Of a stretch of 64,000 bases of DNA, positions 20,382 to 30,237 are shown piece by piece. The notes below the pieces were generated by a model. The model worked only from the letters and a program-made list of their open reading frames with translations. It was not told the DNA's origin and did no database searches. A program made the position numbers and the translations under genes. The DNA comes from Pichia kudriavzevii (lineage: Eukaryota; Ascomycota; Pichiomycetes; Pichiales; Pichiaceae). Location: NCBI RefSeq assembly GCF_003054445.1, contig NC_042509.1, positions 930,001 to 994,000 on the forward strand, written 5' to 3'. Within the stretch, counting starts at the first letter, position 1, and each line of letters opens with the position of its first letter.

Positions 20382-22862
20382 TTATTTTCTTCGTTTGTTT
20401 TTGGTGTTATTTTTGTTTGGCTGACTCTTCCTTTTCTTTCTGTTGGAATTTTCGGCACTAGTACCTTCTGAAAATGGTGGTTCCTTCAGTGCATTCTTGC
20501 TTGTCAACCGCTCGTAAAATAGCACATAAGCGCCAGGGTCAGAGAGCGCACTTGCTCTTGGAATCTTATTGATATACTCATCATCATAAGTGGCCCACGT
20601 TCCATCTGGCTGTCTACAGTGTGTAATATAATGGCCCGAAGAAACGGAACGACCTTGGTGGACTATTACACTAATCAGCTTATACCGAACAGGAGTCGAC
20701 ATACTGGTGGTATATGGAGTCAAGTCTAAAATTTCGGGATAACTGACGTTTGCCTTAACTTTTTGTGATTGTTGACCATCAAATCTGAACCTTTTGAGAT
20801 GGACAGGCAACGTTTCAGGTGCCCTTTGAATAGTCGAAATCTTGACCGCATTTGATTGTTTCTTACATTTTTCACAAACATAACCCGATTGATCCCTTTT
20901 ATCGGTTCTTAGTATTTCTGGCGTGAAGAAATCTCTAATTGCATTTTCAAGGGAATATCGTTTGGTTGGAACCGATTCTTGTGGGTCTGGTGATTGCTGC
21001 AACTTGTTACTATTATAGTTGGTGGAACCATTCTCATCTGAAGGATTCTTCAAACTGTCCGCATTTATAGTTTCAGTTGAGGGGGAGTTTTCATCTGTTG
21101 GAGACAACGATCCGGAATTTTCCCGTTTGGCCAAGAGAATTCGTTGTTGTAAGATTTTGGATAGCTGGTTTTTTTCGTTGTTGGAAGAAGAGTTACAATT
21201 CTCAATTTGATCTTTCAATTGATTCAGTTGTTGTGGTTCCACCATCAAACTTGTCCTCTTTTTTCTGTTTTCCAACCCTAATGACAAATCGTAAAATTCC
21301 TGCTGTGTTGTGGATATATGTCCACAGTTTTTACATGTGACCGTTTGGTCTAGTAAACCGCCAAAAATATCATATATGATACTCTGGTTAAGTTTGACAC
21401 CCTTGGGAGTAGAATCTTCTTGTATTCTGGACATTAATGACATAAAGTACTCATGAGAGTCTTCCTGCTGCCACTCAGACATCATACAGTTGATATCCTC
21501 CAAACGCTTACACAACTTCTTTGGATTGATCATCAATATCTTCTTGTTGTGACCAATTCTGTACATCTTATTGATTGTAGAGGCTAGTACTTTGGTGACT
21601 GAATCTGGTTTTAGCTCTTTGTCATATTTACCCTTGGATACGTCAATCAAATAATGCGTCAATGATGGAATATGTGAGATCGACTGGATTGCAGCATTCA
21701 TGTAGCAAGTGACTCCATGGTTCACCAATCCCAGTGGGATATGATTTTCAATAAAATCTCCCCAACTCTTGTGTATTCTTTTGGAATTATTAGAGCCTTG
21801 GTCATTAGGATTTTCATTCAAGTCCCAGAAGTCACTTTGTGAGTAGTTGTTAGCAATGAGTTGTGTGCTAGGTTTAGGAGATTTTCCACGCTCATCGTCA
21901 TCGTTGTTTGAAGTTGGAGGGGTTTCTACCGTGCTTCCCGAGACTTGGTCAGTAAGAACATCGGTTTTCAAATTCTTGGCTAGCTGGTTGGTGTGGTTCT
22001 CGTCCATGACATTTTCTTCTTCATCGTTGGCGTCTTCTTCTTCTTCTTCTTCTTCTTCTTCTTCTTCCTCGTCTTCCTCGTCTTCAGAATTATCTTGTAG
22101 TTCTTCCAGGACAGCATTATCATCGCCGCTATCCTCTTCGACATCACCATCGCCATTGTCATCAGAAGAACTAGATGTTGCCTGGTCATCACCAGTCTCA
22201 CTTTCTGCCGTATGGAAATCATCATCTGAAGAATCATCATCATCAGCCCCTTGGCTATCACCTACATTTTCGTTTCCGTTGGAACTGTCATCATCTTCAT
22301 CATCATTACTATCTTCTTCTTTATCATCGTTAACACTGTCCTTTGGTTCCATTGATACCACAGCAGAATCAATCGAGCCGTGCTGTTGCTCTTGAGAGGT
22401 TTGTGGTCTAGACTCTACTGATTGTTGTAATAGCAGTTTCTTCAACTGTTCCCTTTTCTCCGCACTGGAAACCTTTTGTTTCTTCCTTGTGTTTCTACCG
22501 GAATCGCCATGGATATTTCGGAGGGTGACATTGGCAGTGTCGTTGTCGTTGTCGTTGTTGGTATTAGCGGCCTGTGGGTGTTTCCTCCTTGAATAATTTG
22601 CAACTGCCTCAGCGAGAGATTTCGGACGTGCCATCTGCACCTTCTTTTTCTCCTCTTGATTAGAATTGTGCTGTGCAATTGACTTTGATTTCCCAAGGGA
22701 AGACTTGAAAACCTTGTAACTTGAAGGCTTTATAGTGACCTTGTCTGGGTTTTTGGCAATTTTGAAATTTATTGGCTCCTTCAACAATGTCTCAATAACT
22801 GGATTTAACGTCTTCTTTTTACTGTTTTTGTATTGGTTAAGATGGTCTAGACTGGACGACAT
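20382..22862 (-). CDS. UBP10: Ubiquitin-specific protease Ubp10/Dot4
   Basis: 826 residues from the ATG at 22862; the frame runs 17 codons further but with no ATG. The N-terminal half is disordered with an acidic tract of Glu/Asp coded by a TTC repeat near 22035-22080. The USP domain begins near residue 376 with NHGVTCYMNAA (the catalytic Cys box has Val in place of the usual Asn, as in Ubp10), a zinc site from CKNCG and CEKCKKQ, and a His box SSGHYITHC near residue 741. It ends in a Lys/Arg-rich nuclear signal. Ubp10 removes ubiquitin from H2B and from PCNA and acts in silencing. Confidence 0.92.
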   Translation of the reverse strand: MSSSLDHLNQYKNSKKKTLNPVIETLLKEPINFKIAKNPDKVTIKPSSYKVFKSSLGKSKSIAQHNSNQEEKKKVQMARPKSLAEAVANYSRRKHPQAANTNNDNDNDTANVTLRNIHGDSGRNTRKKQKVSSAEKREQLKKLLLQQSVESRPQTSQEQQHGSIDSAVVSMEPKDSVNDDKEEDSNDDEDDDSSNGNENVGDSQGADDDDSSDDDFHTAESETGDDQATSSSSDDNGDGDVEEDSGDDNAVLEELQDNSEDEEDEEEEEEEEEEEEDANDEEENVMDENHTNQLAKNLKTDVLTDQVSGSTVETPPTSNNDDDERGKSPKPSTQLIANNYSQSDFWDLNENPNDQGSNNSKRIHKSWGDFIENHIPLGLVNHGVTCYMNAAIQSISHIPSLTHYLIDVSKGKYDKELKPDSVTKVLASTINKMYRIGHNKKILMINPKKLCKRLEDINCMMSEWQQEDSHEYFMSLMSRIQEDSTPKGVKLNQSIIYDIFGGLLDQTVTCKNCGHISTTQQEFYDLSLGLENRKKRTSLMVEPQQLNQLKDQIENCNSSSNNEKNQLSKILQQRILLAKRENSGSLSPTDENSPSTETINADSLKNPSDENGSTNYNSNKLQQSPDPQESVPTKRYSLENAIRDFFTPEILRTDKRDQSGYVCEKCKKQSNAVKISTIQRAPETLPVHLKRFRFDGQQSQKVKANVSYPEILDLTPYTTSMSTPVRYKLISVIVHQGRSVSSGHYITHCRQPDGTWATYDDEYINKIPRASALSDPGAYVLFYERLTSKNALKEPPFSEGTSAENSNRKKRKSQPNKNNTKNKRRK

Positions 22863-23777
22863 CACTATACTGCTATGGAAACACGCTGCTCGTAGTACTG
22901 GATTGTAGAGCAATAACAGATACTAGAACCAAATATGGATAGATCACTTTTTTGTGAAAATAATATTCTCTTGTTGGTGTTTTGGGGTTTTTTTTTCTTC
23001 CTTTTTCTCCGTTTTCTCTCTTCTTTTCTTTTGCTATGTTTTTTTTTTTTTTTTCTTGCTAAATTTTGCGTTCTGTGCCTTTTTTTTTTAACCGAAATTA
23101 TCCCCCCCTCACAAGAAAAACTAAAAAAATAAAAATAAAAATAAACACGACTAAACTTGACACGAGTATCCAATACGTCTAATATTGGCAGAACGTGTTT
23201 ATCAAAGTAAACTAGACTAGACTAAACAGCACCAAATTTAACTGAATATACACTATACCGCCACAGAATGACACAGACAGTACTAGTTGACCTGGAATAT
23301 GTGTTAAAATTGGGAAAATAAATAAATTCCTTTACTGAACCCAATGCTCATGATGAAGAAATTGGTACTGGTGTTATGGTGGCTTGGTATAAGTTGTTGT
23401 TGTATTTTTTATTATTATTTTATTTTATTTTATTTTTTCCTTATTTCCCCTTTGGTAATTGGAACTAAGGAAAAGGGGCATACACGAGTTTGAGAGGGCG
23501 GCTTGAAACATCGGCGCGACGAAAAAAATGCGAGTGTGAGAATGAAGGGAAAGAAAAAAAAAAGGAAAAGAACCACAAGAGAGGGCGTTACAAAGTGAAT
23601 CGCAGGGGTTCTGCGACGCGACGATTTTTGCGCTGCCGGAGTTGAAGGAGCGCTGTAGAAGTTGTGGCTGACAGTTAGCCAAATGGGACTACCATACAAT
23701 AGAGAATGAGTAGATGGTAAAGTAGACACTCCACTACCTGGAGGGACATTCCATAAGGACTAAGAGGAGTTTCTTCA
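22863..23777. other. UBP10/APS2 divergent intergenic region
   Basis: 915 bases with T-rich blocks (22988-23110), an ATTTT repeat (about 23403-23440) and a more GC-rich patch (23500-23660) containing GACGCGACG-like motifs. Frames in the patch have no ATG or no recognisable content. No gene is called. Confidence 0.45.
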
Positions 23778-24176
23778 ATGGGAGTGCAGTTTATCTTGTG
23801 TTTGAACAGACGGGGGAAAGTGCGGTTGCAACGGTGGTACTATCCATGTGACGAGGAGAGGCGGCGGTTTACAATAGAGGATGTACATTATAGGGTCGGT
23901 GAAGCTCTTGCGCACGGTGGGGGGAACACGATCCCCTATGGAGCCACATTGAAGCTGGTCTTTAAGCGGTACAATGGGGTGACGTTTATTGTGTGTGTGC
24001 CGTGTTTGGAGAACGAGCTCTACTACTTGCAGAGCATTCCAGCATTTGTGCGAGAGCTTGACATGGAGCTTGAGAATGTCAGTGAGCTGGACCTGGTTTA
24101 CAATTTCCACAAGATGGATGCCATTCTGGACCGGTTCTACAACTGTGGGGAGTTGATGTTGAAGGGAGACAATTAA
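23778..24176 (+). CDS. APS2: AP-2 clathrin adaptor sigma subunit (small)
   Basis: 132 residues. The longin-type sigma fold is clear: VQFILCLNRRGKVRLQRWY at the start, then LKLVFKRYNGVTFIVCV, and ENVSELDLVYNFHKMDAILD. The N-terminus beginning with VQFILC is closest to S. cerevisiae Aps2, so AP-2 and endocytosis are the likely setting; AP-1 sigma is the main alternative. Unlike the usual 142-156 residues, it stops right after the GELM position and lacks the last helix. A single stop ends it, with no continuing frame beyond. Confidence 0.82.
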   Translation: MGVQFILCLNRRGKVRLQRWYYPCDEERRRFTIEDVHYRVGEALAHGGGNTIPYGATLKLVFKRYNGVTFIVCVPCLENELYYLQSIPAFVRELDMELENVSELDLVYNFHKMDAILDRFYNCGELMLKGDN

Positions 24177-24360
24177 ATGGAGATATTAGGATAAATTGAA
24201 TGACTTAAATACATATATACGAATATATCCATGTAAATAAGAGAGAATTTATATACATACATATATTAGAAAATGAATGATAGAAATTACGAAATCAAAA
24301 ACTTGATAGAAGGGACAAAAACATGATAGTAAGTCCTAACTCAAATTCAAGAAATCAAGC

Positions 24361-24834
24361 TTAGTTACCCTTTGGAGCTTCCTTGTAAGAGATACATGCT
24401 TCTTCACCCATGGCAGTAATGACAGTGACAATCAATTCCTTACCTTCGTCGAATTCGGCTTGTAACTTGTCACCTAATTCACCTTCTGGTGCTCTAACGT
24501 CTTCCTTCATGTCACCGTCATTGTTCATTAAGGATAAGTAACCATCATCAATATCTAACAATTGATATTCGTTTCTCTTGACAACTGGAACTTCCATATT
24601 GTGAGTGGATGGAGACAAATCTTCCAACTTCTTTTGGGTGAAAATGTCAATCGCAACCAAATGGACCTTAGCGTGACCGTGCTTACCGGTCTTAGAGGTG
24701 GACATGTCGACAATCTTACATGGTCTACCCTTAATAACAACGTGACCATTCTTTCTTAAAGCAGAACATTGCATTGGGTAAGTTAAGGAGGAACCTGCAT
24801 CAGCAACCTCGAAGTTATGTTCTTCGTCAGCCAT
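24361..24834 (-). CDS. HYP2: Translation factor eIF5A
   Basis: 157 residues, the same as the S. cerevisiae paralogues Hyp2/Anb1. eIF5A helps ribosomes stalled at proline runs and at termination. The hypusine loop [14 protein letters not shown] is intact with the modified lysine at K51. The N-terminal SH3-like domain precedes the C-terminal OB domain. Codon choice is strongly biased to preferred codons (AAG, GGT, TTG), as expected for a highly expressed gene. The 5' leader is A/T rich and free of ATG close to the start. Confidence 0.98.
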   Translation of the reverse strand: MADEEHNFEVADAGSSLTYPMQCSALRKNGHVVIKGRPCKIVDMSTSKTGKHGHAKVHLVAIDIFTQKKLEDLSPSTHNMEVPVVKRNEYQLLDIDDGYLSLMNNDGDMKEDVRAPEGELGDKLQAEFDEGKELIVTVITAMGEEACISYKEAPKGN

Positions 24835-25811
24835 CTTGTATATGTATGTGTGTGTTTACTAGTAACTGTTTATTAAACAAACAAAAAATTTTCACCTAAA
24901 GGTTGGAAAGAAAAAGTGTTGAAAAAGGGAAGAAAGTATGCTTTTAAAAGACGTCCACGAACGGCCACGAATTGCGCATTTCCTCCACTTGAACTCGAAA
25001 AAAAAAAAAAATGAAGGAAAAAAAGGAAAAAAAAAAATTTGTCACCACCTTTTATTTATTTTTTTTCTTGCCCTCTTTCTTTGTTTTTGCCCTTTCTTTA
25101 TTGTTGCCCATTTGTTGACCACCTCCACTGAAAAAGAGGAAAAAAAAAAAAAGGCGCGAATCCTCGAAAAAGATGGAAAATAAAGTATAGACGCCTTACA
25201 ATGTACACGCCATCCCACACTGTCTTGCACCCTACGCGCAAACAGTGTCTGTTTGGCATGTGCTCTACAGTGTCGTACTCTTCTACATATCTATACATCT
25301 ACATATCCATTGATCGATGTGTCTATACACGCATCTCGCTATGTAACTACCTGTCTACTTGTACATCCCATATCTCTCCTAATAGAGAGACCCCTGCCCT
25401 GAGGGGGAGGAGTTAACAAAACCCTCGTTTCCGCCGTGCGCTCGCGAAGTCTCGAAAATACCCTACAGGAACTTCAAGTACTGGGAGTGCAATCACGTTT
25501 TTTTTTTTTTACTTCTCAAAACGGGAGTGCCAAGAGAAACGAGTGCGCGCCCCCGCCCAATCGGCACCACGGGCTCTGGCCGGGTAACTCTCTCGCAATG
25601 TACATTGGGCTGGGCACTCTGTGTGCGGTGTCCGTTTAGGAAAGAGGCCGGTGGGGGCAGTGGGGGTGGTTAGTAGATGACAATCTGCAGGGGGAAAAAA
25701 AAAAAGAAAAAAAGAAAAAAGAGGTACATTGTTTATATATTGTCATTTGGCAAGTATGTACACACACATAAACAAGCTTATACATATACACGTCGAGACA
25801 CTCGTTAGAGA
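24835..25811. promoter_or_regulatory. eIF5A promoter and flanking intergenic DNA
   Basis: Several poly(dA:dT) tracts near the gene (24998-25040, 25138-25152), then a more GC-rich block. CCGGGTAA at 25580-25587 fits the general regulatory factor Reb1. Further A tracts lie at 25690-25720. No gene is seen; frames here have no ATG or are low complexity. Confidence 0.4.
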
Positions 25812-28800
25812 TCAACGGGTCTCTCCTTTATGAGAGGACTGCTGTGCCGACCATCGTAGCAGTGAGAGGTCGCTGTTGATCTCGGCGACAGTTAACCCGC
25901 TGGGCATCCCGTAAACTTTTGTGTAGCTGGCCCCAATTTCCTCCCGGTTCAAATTGAGCATCTTCACTCGATCAACATCACATAATGACTTGTCCAAGCT
26001 GCTCGTAATGTTCAACTCCCGTCGTAGGTTCATCTCCATCGGCATCTGCGTGCCACCACGTGGATGCTCTAGGTCTTCTACAACAACAGCTCCGTTACTC
26101 CCAGGAGACGCCGATGTAGACCGCGAGACTTGTTTGTGGTCATTCGATATGTTGTCGTTGTTGTCAGTAGTGAGGTAGTTGTTACTGTCGGAGGATGAAT
26201 CATGATGCGTGTTGCTGCTGAACGTAGAGACATTGACACTGTTGGCATTATAAACGCTGTTCTTTCTTGGACGACCATTCCGTTGACCAACACTCCGTCG
26301 TTCGATTCGTTCGTTCCTCTTTAGATCGACATTCATACCATCAATTTGTAATTCTCTCAATATTCTGCTGCTAGTATTGACACCTATTTTCGTCAATCCA
26401 TATTCCGATATCATGTCCTTCTTTTTGTTCTTGTTGATCAAAACGTTGCGGGTCTTTTCGTTGAATGTATACCCCCGTCTCTTAACTTCCTCATATAAAA
26501 GCATCAACGTACTGTTCTCATCCAGGTAATAATCAATCAATCCAACAATCTCATTCTGATTCTTATTACCCTTATCCATTGAATTGTTCAATACATAAGT
26601 CGCATACGACCTCGAGTTCGGATTGGTCAACAATATAAATTCCCGATCTGATATAAAGGAACTTTCGAGATTCGAATATGTCGTCACCTCATTACCGCCA
26701 GTGCCACAGTTACTGCCACTTGCAATACCTCCACTGCTGCTGTTATTTGAATCGGTGTTTGTCCCCGTCGCTGTCGTTGTAAATAGGGCCATCCCAGTAG
26801 AATGGCGATTCCTCATTCCTCCACTCTTGATATATTTATTCCAAATGCTTTGACATTTATTGTGGTTTATTCGACAGAGTCGATTCTTGTGTCTCCGTAG
26901 TCGCTCATTCTCAACATTCAAGTAGTTTTTGAATTTTAGTAACCTCGAAGAATAGTCAAGATACTGGACACTCTTGAGCTCCCTCACATTCGAGCTGTAT
27001 TCTCTCTCAATGGTTTGTTTCTCGTATAAATAGCTGAGTTCTTCTCGCAAAAGCTCATAATCTCTCATTTCCATTAGATCGATATCATAGTCAGTCTGTT
27101 CAAGGTTGACATCTAACTTCTCAAGTAACCTACTCAACTTGTTCCGCTCCTTTTTATAGATGCTAAATATCTCAAGCTTCTCTCGCTCAATCAATCTGTT
27201 GTAATAAACAATCTCTCTCTGGAACTTCCTGTCGCCTGTAAACTTGGGGTAGACCAGCTTACAGGCAGATTCCTTGGATAATAAATAAAGGGAAAGTGAT
27301 GCACATTTATCGGCATTGTTGAATTCAAAAAACACACCATCTCTCTCCTTTTTCTCATGTCCGATATAATGGGAGTTTGTGTCAGTATCAGAGGACTTCG
27401 CATCAACTCTGTCCCAAATTGGCCTTAAAATAGATACAAAGCTACTTTTGGGGTTGATATTGACCAATTCCATGGGAATGAGTGTCCCGTCGGGGGCCAT
27501 CACTAGTGGTATGTAACCTCTCGGTATGATTGGTACTTCGTTATCGGAGATCTTGATGGCATTGGGTAACGCCTTCTTTAACTGTATCAGCTCTTGTGGA
27601 CTCTTTGGATTGTTCCTATGATTTAGTCTATCTATTTGTTCCTCCGTAACCTGTAAAAGTTGTGTGCTTTGCAGGTTGGATTCACATGCTTGCATGAGTT
27701 CTTCATTTTTCATTTCCTTCGTGTCTCTACTGCCGTCTCCAAGATTTGTGATTTCTCGTAGTTTATCTGCATCCATTCGCAGAACAACAGTTTTCGTAGG
27801 TTTAACGATTTTTCTTGGCACACGATCTCTCTTTCGGCTTGTTGAAGAATTGCCTTCCGTGTTCATTATCTTGAGCGGTCGTCCCCTTTTCAATTTGAGG
27901 TAAATCGGTTCATGTTTCTGATCAACGTGGTCAAACGTAGCCTTTATAAAATTCCGGTCATTTGCATGTTTTGCAATGTGCTTCCCCTGATCCAAGTTTT
28001 TGTAACCATTCTCCATTCCATTGATACCATTCTCTGTGGCATTGATATCATTCTTCAAATCCTGGCCATTCGCCCTTGTATCTTCGTCGATATCCTTTGT
28101 AATGACATTTCCATTATTGTCATTATTTCTAATCTGGGAGAATATATTGTCATCATCGTCATCATTCAATAGATTGGAGATCTTATTGACATTTGAAGAG
28201 GTGGAAAATACTCCATTTGATCCACTTTTGGCAGGTTGATGACTTGAGTTAGTTGCAAATGAGGGACTTGTTCTGTTTAGTGAGGTCTCGAGCATTGAAG
28301 AATTCAATTGGTGTGACAAGTATGGGTTTGTTAGAGGGGGGTTTCTCACTCCATCTTTTGTTTGGATGTCTGATTTATAATTTTCCTTTGTATCCAGATG
28401 TAGCGGGGAGTCCATTGGTGAGCTCCTTTGAGTATCGTGGCTACCTCCTTCAGGGGTGTAGCCTAGGGAAGCATTTCTCCCTTTACTGTTGGTTGTTGTC
28501 GATGTACTCAAATTTGTCTGAACTTGCTCGCCATTTTCCATGTGCGATATTGGGAAGCCAGCAAAGTTCCCCTTTGTAGTGGCAGATGTAGTGCTCGTAT
28601 TGACGGTAGTCATCTCGTGGTCGACACTGTTGGACATCACGGGGTTGGATTGCACATAGATGTAAGGGAGTTGTTGATGCCCTGCCATTGTGTTCAGGGG
28701 TGGCTGCGTGGGGGTTGGTAGATCCGAACCACCCGTGTAGATGCTTTTCATGCCAGAGAGGGGGTGTCTTCCCTGGGTGGGTATTGGACTCTCTTGGGGC

Positions 28801-29186
28801 TGTCTCTCTGTGTAGTAATGTGCCGGAATGGCATAGGGCAAGTACTCGTAGCCCAATGGCAGCTGTAGCTGTTGTAGTTGCGGTTGATGATGATGCTGCA
28901 GCTGGCCAGAATTCCCATTTACGTTTCCATGTGCACCATTTGCAACATTTGCACCATTTGCACCATTTGCAACATTTGCAACATTTGCACCATTTGCACC
29001 ATTTGCACCTCCTGTATTCCCATTTTGGTGCTGCTCTGACATGTAAATATGGTAACCGGAGAGAACCTGGTATGGCAGTTGCTGCGGTGGCTGCGAGATA
29101 TAGTAGGACCCTGGAGAGGAGACGTCTCCCCTCTCCCGGCGTCCCCCTGTTAGGGGCATTGTGTTCTCACGGGTGTTTCTCGCCAT
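25812..29186 (-). CDS. Large Asn/Ser-rich protein with AT-hook-like motifs
   Basis: 1,124 residues from a true ATG. The N-terminal third is Gln/Asn/Ser rich, with an NGA repeat near residues 60-90 coded by a 9-base repeat. AT-hook-type motifs KRGRPLK (about 435) and GRPRK (about 985) suggest DNA binding. A more ordered centre (about 560-800) begins IIPRGYIPLVMAPDGTLIPM and leads into a long charged helical stretch likely to form coiled coil. A conserved-looking end (YTKVYGMPSGLTVAEINSDL) closes it. I do not recognise the gene; a chromatin-remodelling subunit such as Ies1 is a guess by architecture only. Low-complexity parts make length unreliable as a guide. Confidence 0.6.
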   Translation of the reverse strand: MARNTRENTMPLTGGRRERGDVSSPGSYYISQPPQQLPYQVLSGYHIYMSEQHQNGNTGGANGANGANVANVANGANGANVANGAHGNVNGNSGQLQHHHQPQLQQLQLPLGYEYLPYAIPAHYYTERQPQESPIPTQGRHPLSGMKSIYTGGSDLPTPTQPPLNTMAGHQQLPYIYVQSNPVMSNSVDHEMTTVNTSTTSATTKGNFAGFPISHMENGEQVQTNLSTSTTTNSKGRNASLGYTPEGGSHDTQRSSPMDSPLHLDTKENYKSDIQTKDGVRNPPLTNPYLSHQLNSSMLETSLNRTSPSFATNSSHQPAKSGSNGVFSTSSNVNKISNLLNDDDDDNIFSQIRNNDNNGNVITKDIDEDTRANGQDLKNDINATENGINGMENGYKNLDQGKHIAKHANDRNFIKATFDHVDQKHEPIYLKLKRGRPLKIMNTEGNSSTSRKRDRVPRKIVKPTKTVVLRMDADKLREITNLGDGSRDTKEMKNEELMQACESNLQSTQLLQVTEEQIDRLNHRNNPKSPQELIQLKKALPNAIKISDNEVPIIPRGYIPLVMAPDGTLIPMELVNINPKSSFVSILRPIWDRVDAKSSDTDTNSHYIGHEKKERDGVFFEFNNADKCASLSLYLLSKESACKLVYPKFTGDRKFQREIVYYNRLIEREKLEIFSIYKKERNKLSRLLEKLDVNLEQTDYDIDLMEMRDYELLREELSYLYEKQTIEREYSSNVRELKSVQYLDYSSRLLKFKNYLNVENERLRRHKNRLCRINHNKCQSIWNKYIKSGGMRNRHSTGMALFTTTATGTNTDSNNSSSGGIASGSNCGTGGNEVTTYSNLESSFISDREFILLTNPNSRSYATYVLNNSMDKGNKNQNEIVGLIDYYLDENSTLMLLYEEVKRRGYTFNEKTRNVLINKNKKKDMISEYGLTKIGVNTSSRILRELQIDGMNVDLKRNERIERRSVGQRNGRPRKNSVYNANSVNVSTFSSNTHHDSSSDSNNYLTTDNNDNISNDHKQVSRSTSASPGSNGAVVVEDLEHPRGGTQMPMEMNLRRELNITSSLDKSLCDVDRVKMLNLNREEIGASYTKVYGMPSGLTVAEINSDLSLLRWSAQQSSHKGETR
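28931..29010. repeat. 9-base tandem repeat coding NGA/NVA
   Basis: Eight to nine copies of a unit like CACCATTTG or AACATTTGC, inside the N-terminal low-complexity part of the AT-hook gene. Units keep the frame, so copy number could change without breaking the protein. Confidence 0.8.
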
Positions 29187-30237
29187 AGATGTTGCACCGT
29201 AGTGGACCTACGCTAATAAAGTGCAGATGTTTTGCTATGGTGTTTCACTTGAGAGGAAAAAAAAAAACAAAGTACACGGCTATCTGAGCCCTGCAATGAC
29301 AACCTGTATAGATGAGACGGGTAGAGGAGGCGGTGGGGAAGGAGTCCTGATAATGGACGGAACGGTGTTGTATAGAGAGACGTTGAAGTTTCTCGAAAAT
29401 GTCCAAACCTTTATCAGTTGAAAGACGTGGAGCACGTCAGTGAGCAGAGGGGAAATGTACAGTAAAAGTATTTACAGAAAAGCCACCAAGCTCGCCTCGT
29501 GTTCGGCAACTTTTCCGGAGGATCTCAGTGTTGGGAAATTTGGGAGAAATTGCGAATGTTTCTCATCTTTCAAATGCAAGTAAACTTGCTAATGCAGGAG
29601 AAGATGCAAATAGAAGTTTCCATGCGTCAGGGCCAATTTCTGTATACTGAGGGGCATTTTCCACTGCAGTTATAGTACGACATGCAGAGACCCTTATTGC
29701 TGGCCCGTTACAGGGTTGGAGCCAGAGACTATAGACAGCAAAAGAAAGAGGAGGGGGAGATGGAGGGGGGCTTTTCTCTATGAAGGGGTGTGTTACAATA
29801 CGGTGTGGAAAAGACACTGGCGAAAAATACATTTAATAGGGAGTCTATGATCGAAAATCTTGACTTTTCCAGGTGCAGCTAAATATTGAGGTGTCCTTTA
29901 ATGAGGAGAGAGAAGGGAGTAGGGGTAATACAAGACAAGAGAGACGATAAGAGGGTCTCTGCTACAACAGGGGAGACACTGAGAGGCGGTATATGTGTAA
30001 GGATGGTGGTAGAACAGGTGGTTGGCGGTTGTACATGGAAACAATACAAGGGATTTATACAGAGGATATCTCTTAGTGTGTTGTTTATATAATAGCGACA
30101 AAGCACGACATCCAGAGGTGGTGTTGTGTGTTGTTTTGTCTTGTGTAGTTTATTGTTGTCTTGTGTTGCAGCTATAACTTAGCTTTTATATAGTCATACT
30201 GTTACAGACACGCACATTCCAAGGCACAGTTCGAAGT
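29187..30237. other. Intergenic upstream of the AT-hook gene, no gene seen
   Basis: 1,051 bases separating two minus-strand genes, so it holds the promoter of one and the 3' end of the other. Frames of 60-90 codons occur but overlap each other on both strands and show no recognisable sequence. Confidence 0.4.

Noticed and set aside
28688-29188. 166-codon plus-strand frame opposite the AT-hook gene
   Set aside because: His/Leu repeats come from the antisense of the NGA repeat, and the frame lies wholly within a real gene on the other strand.
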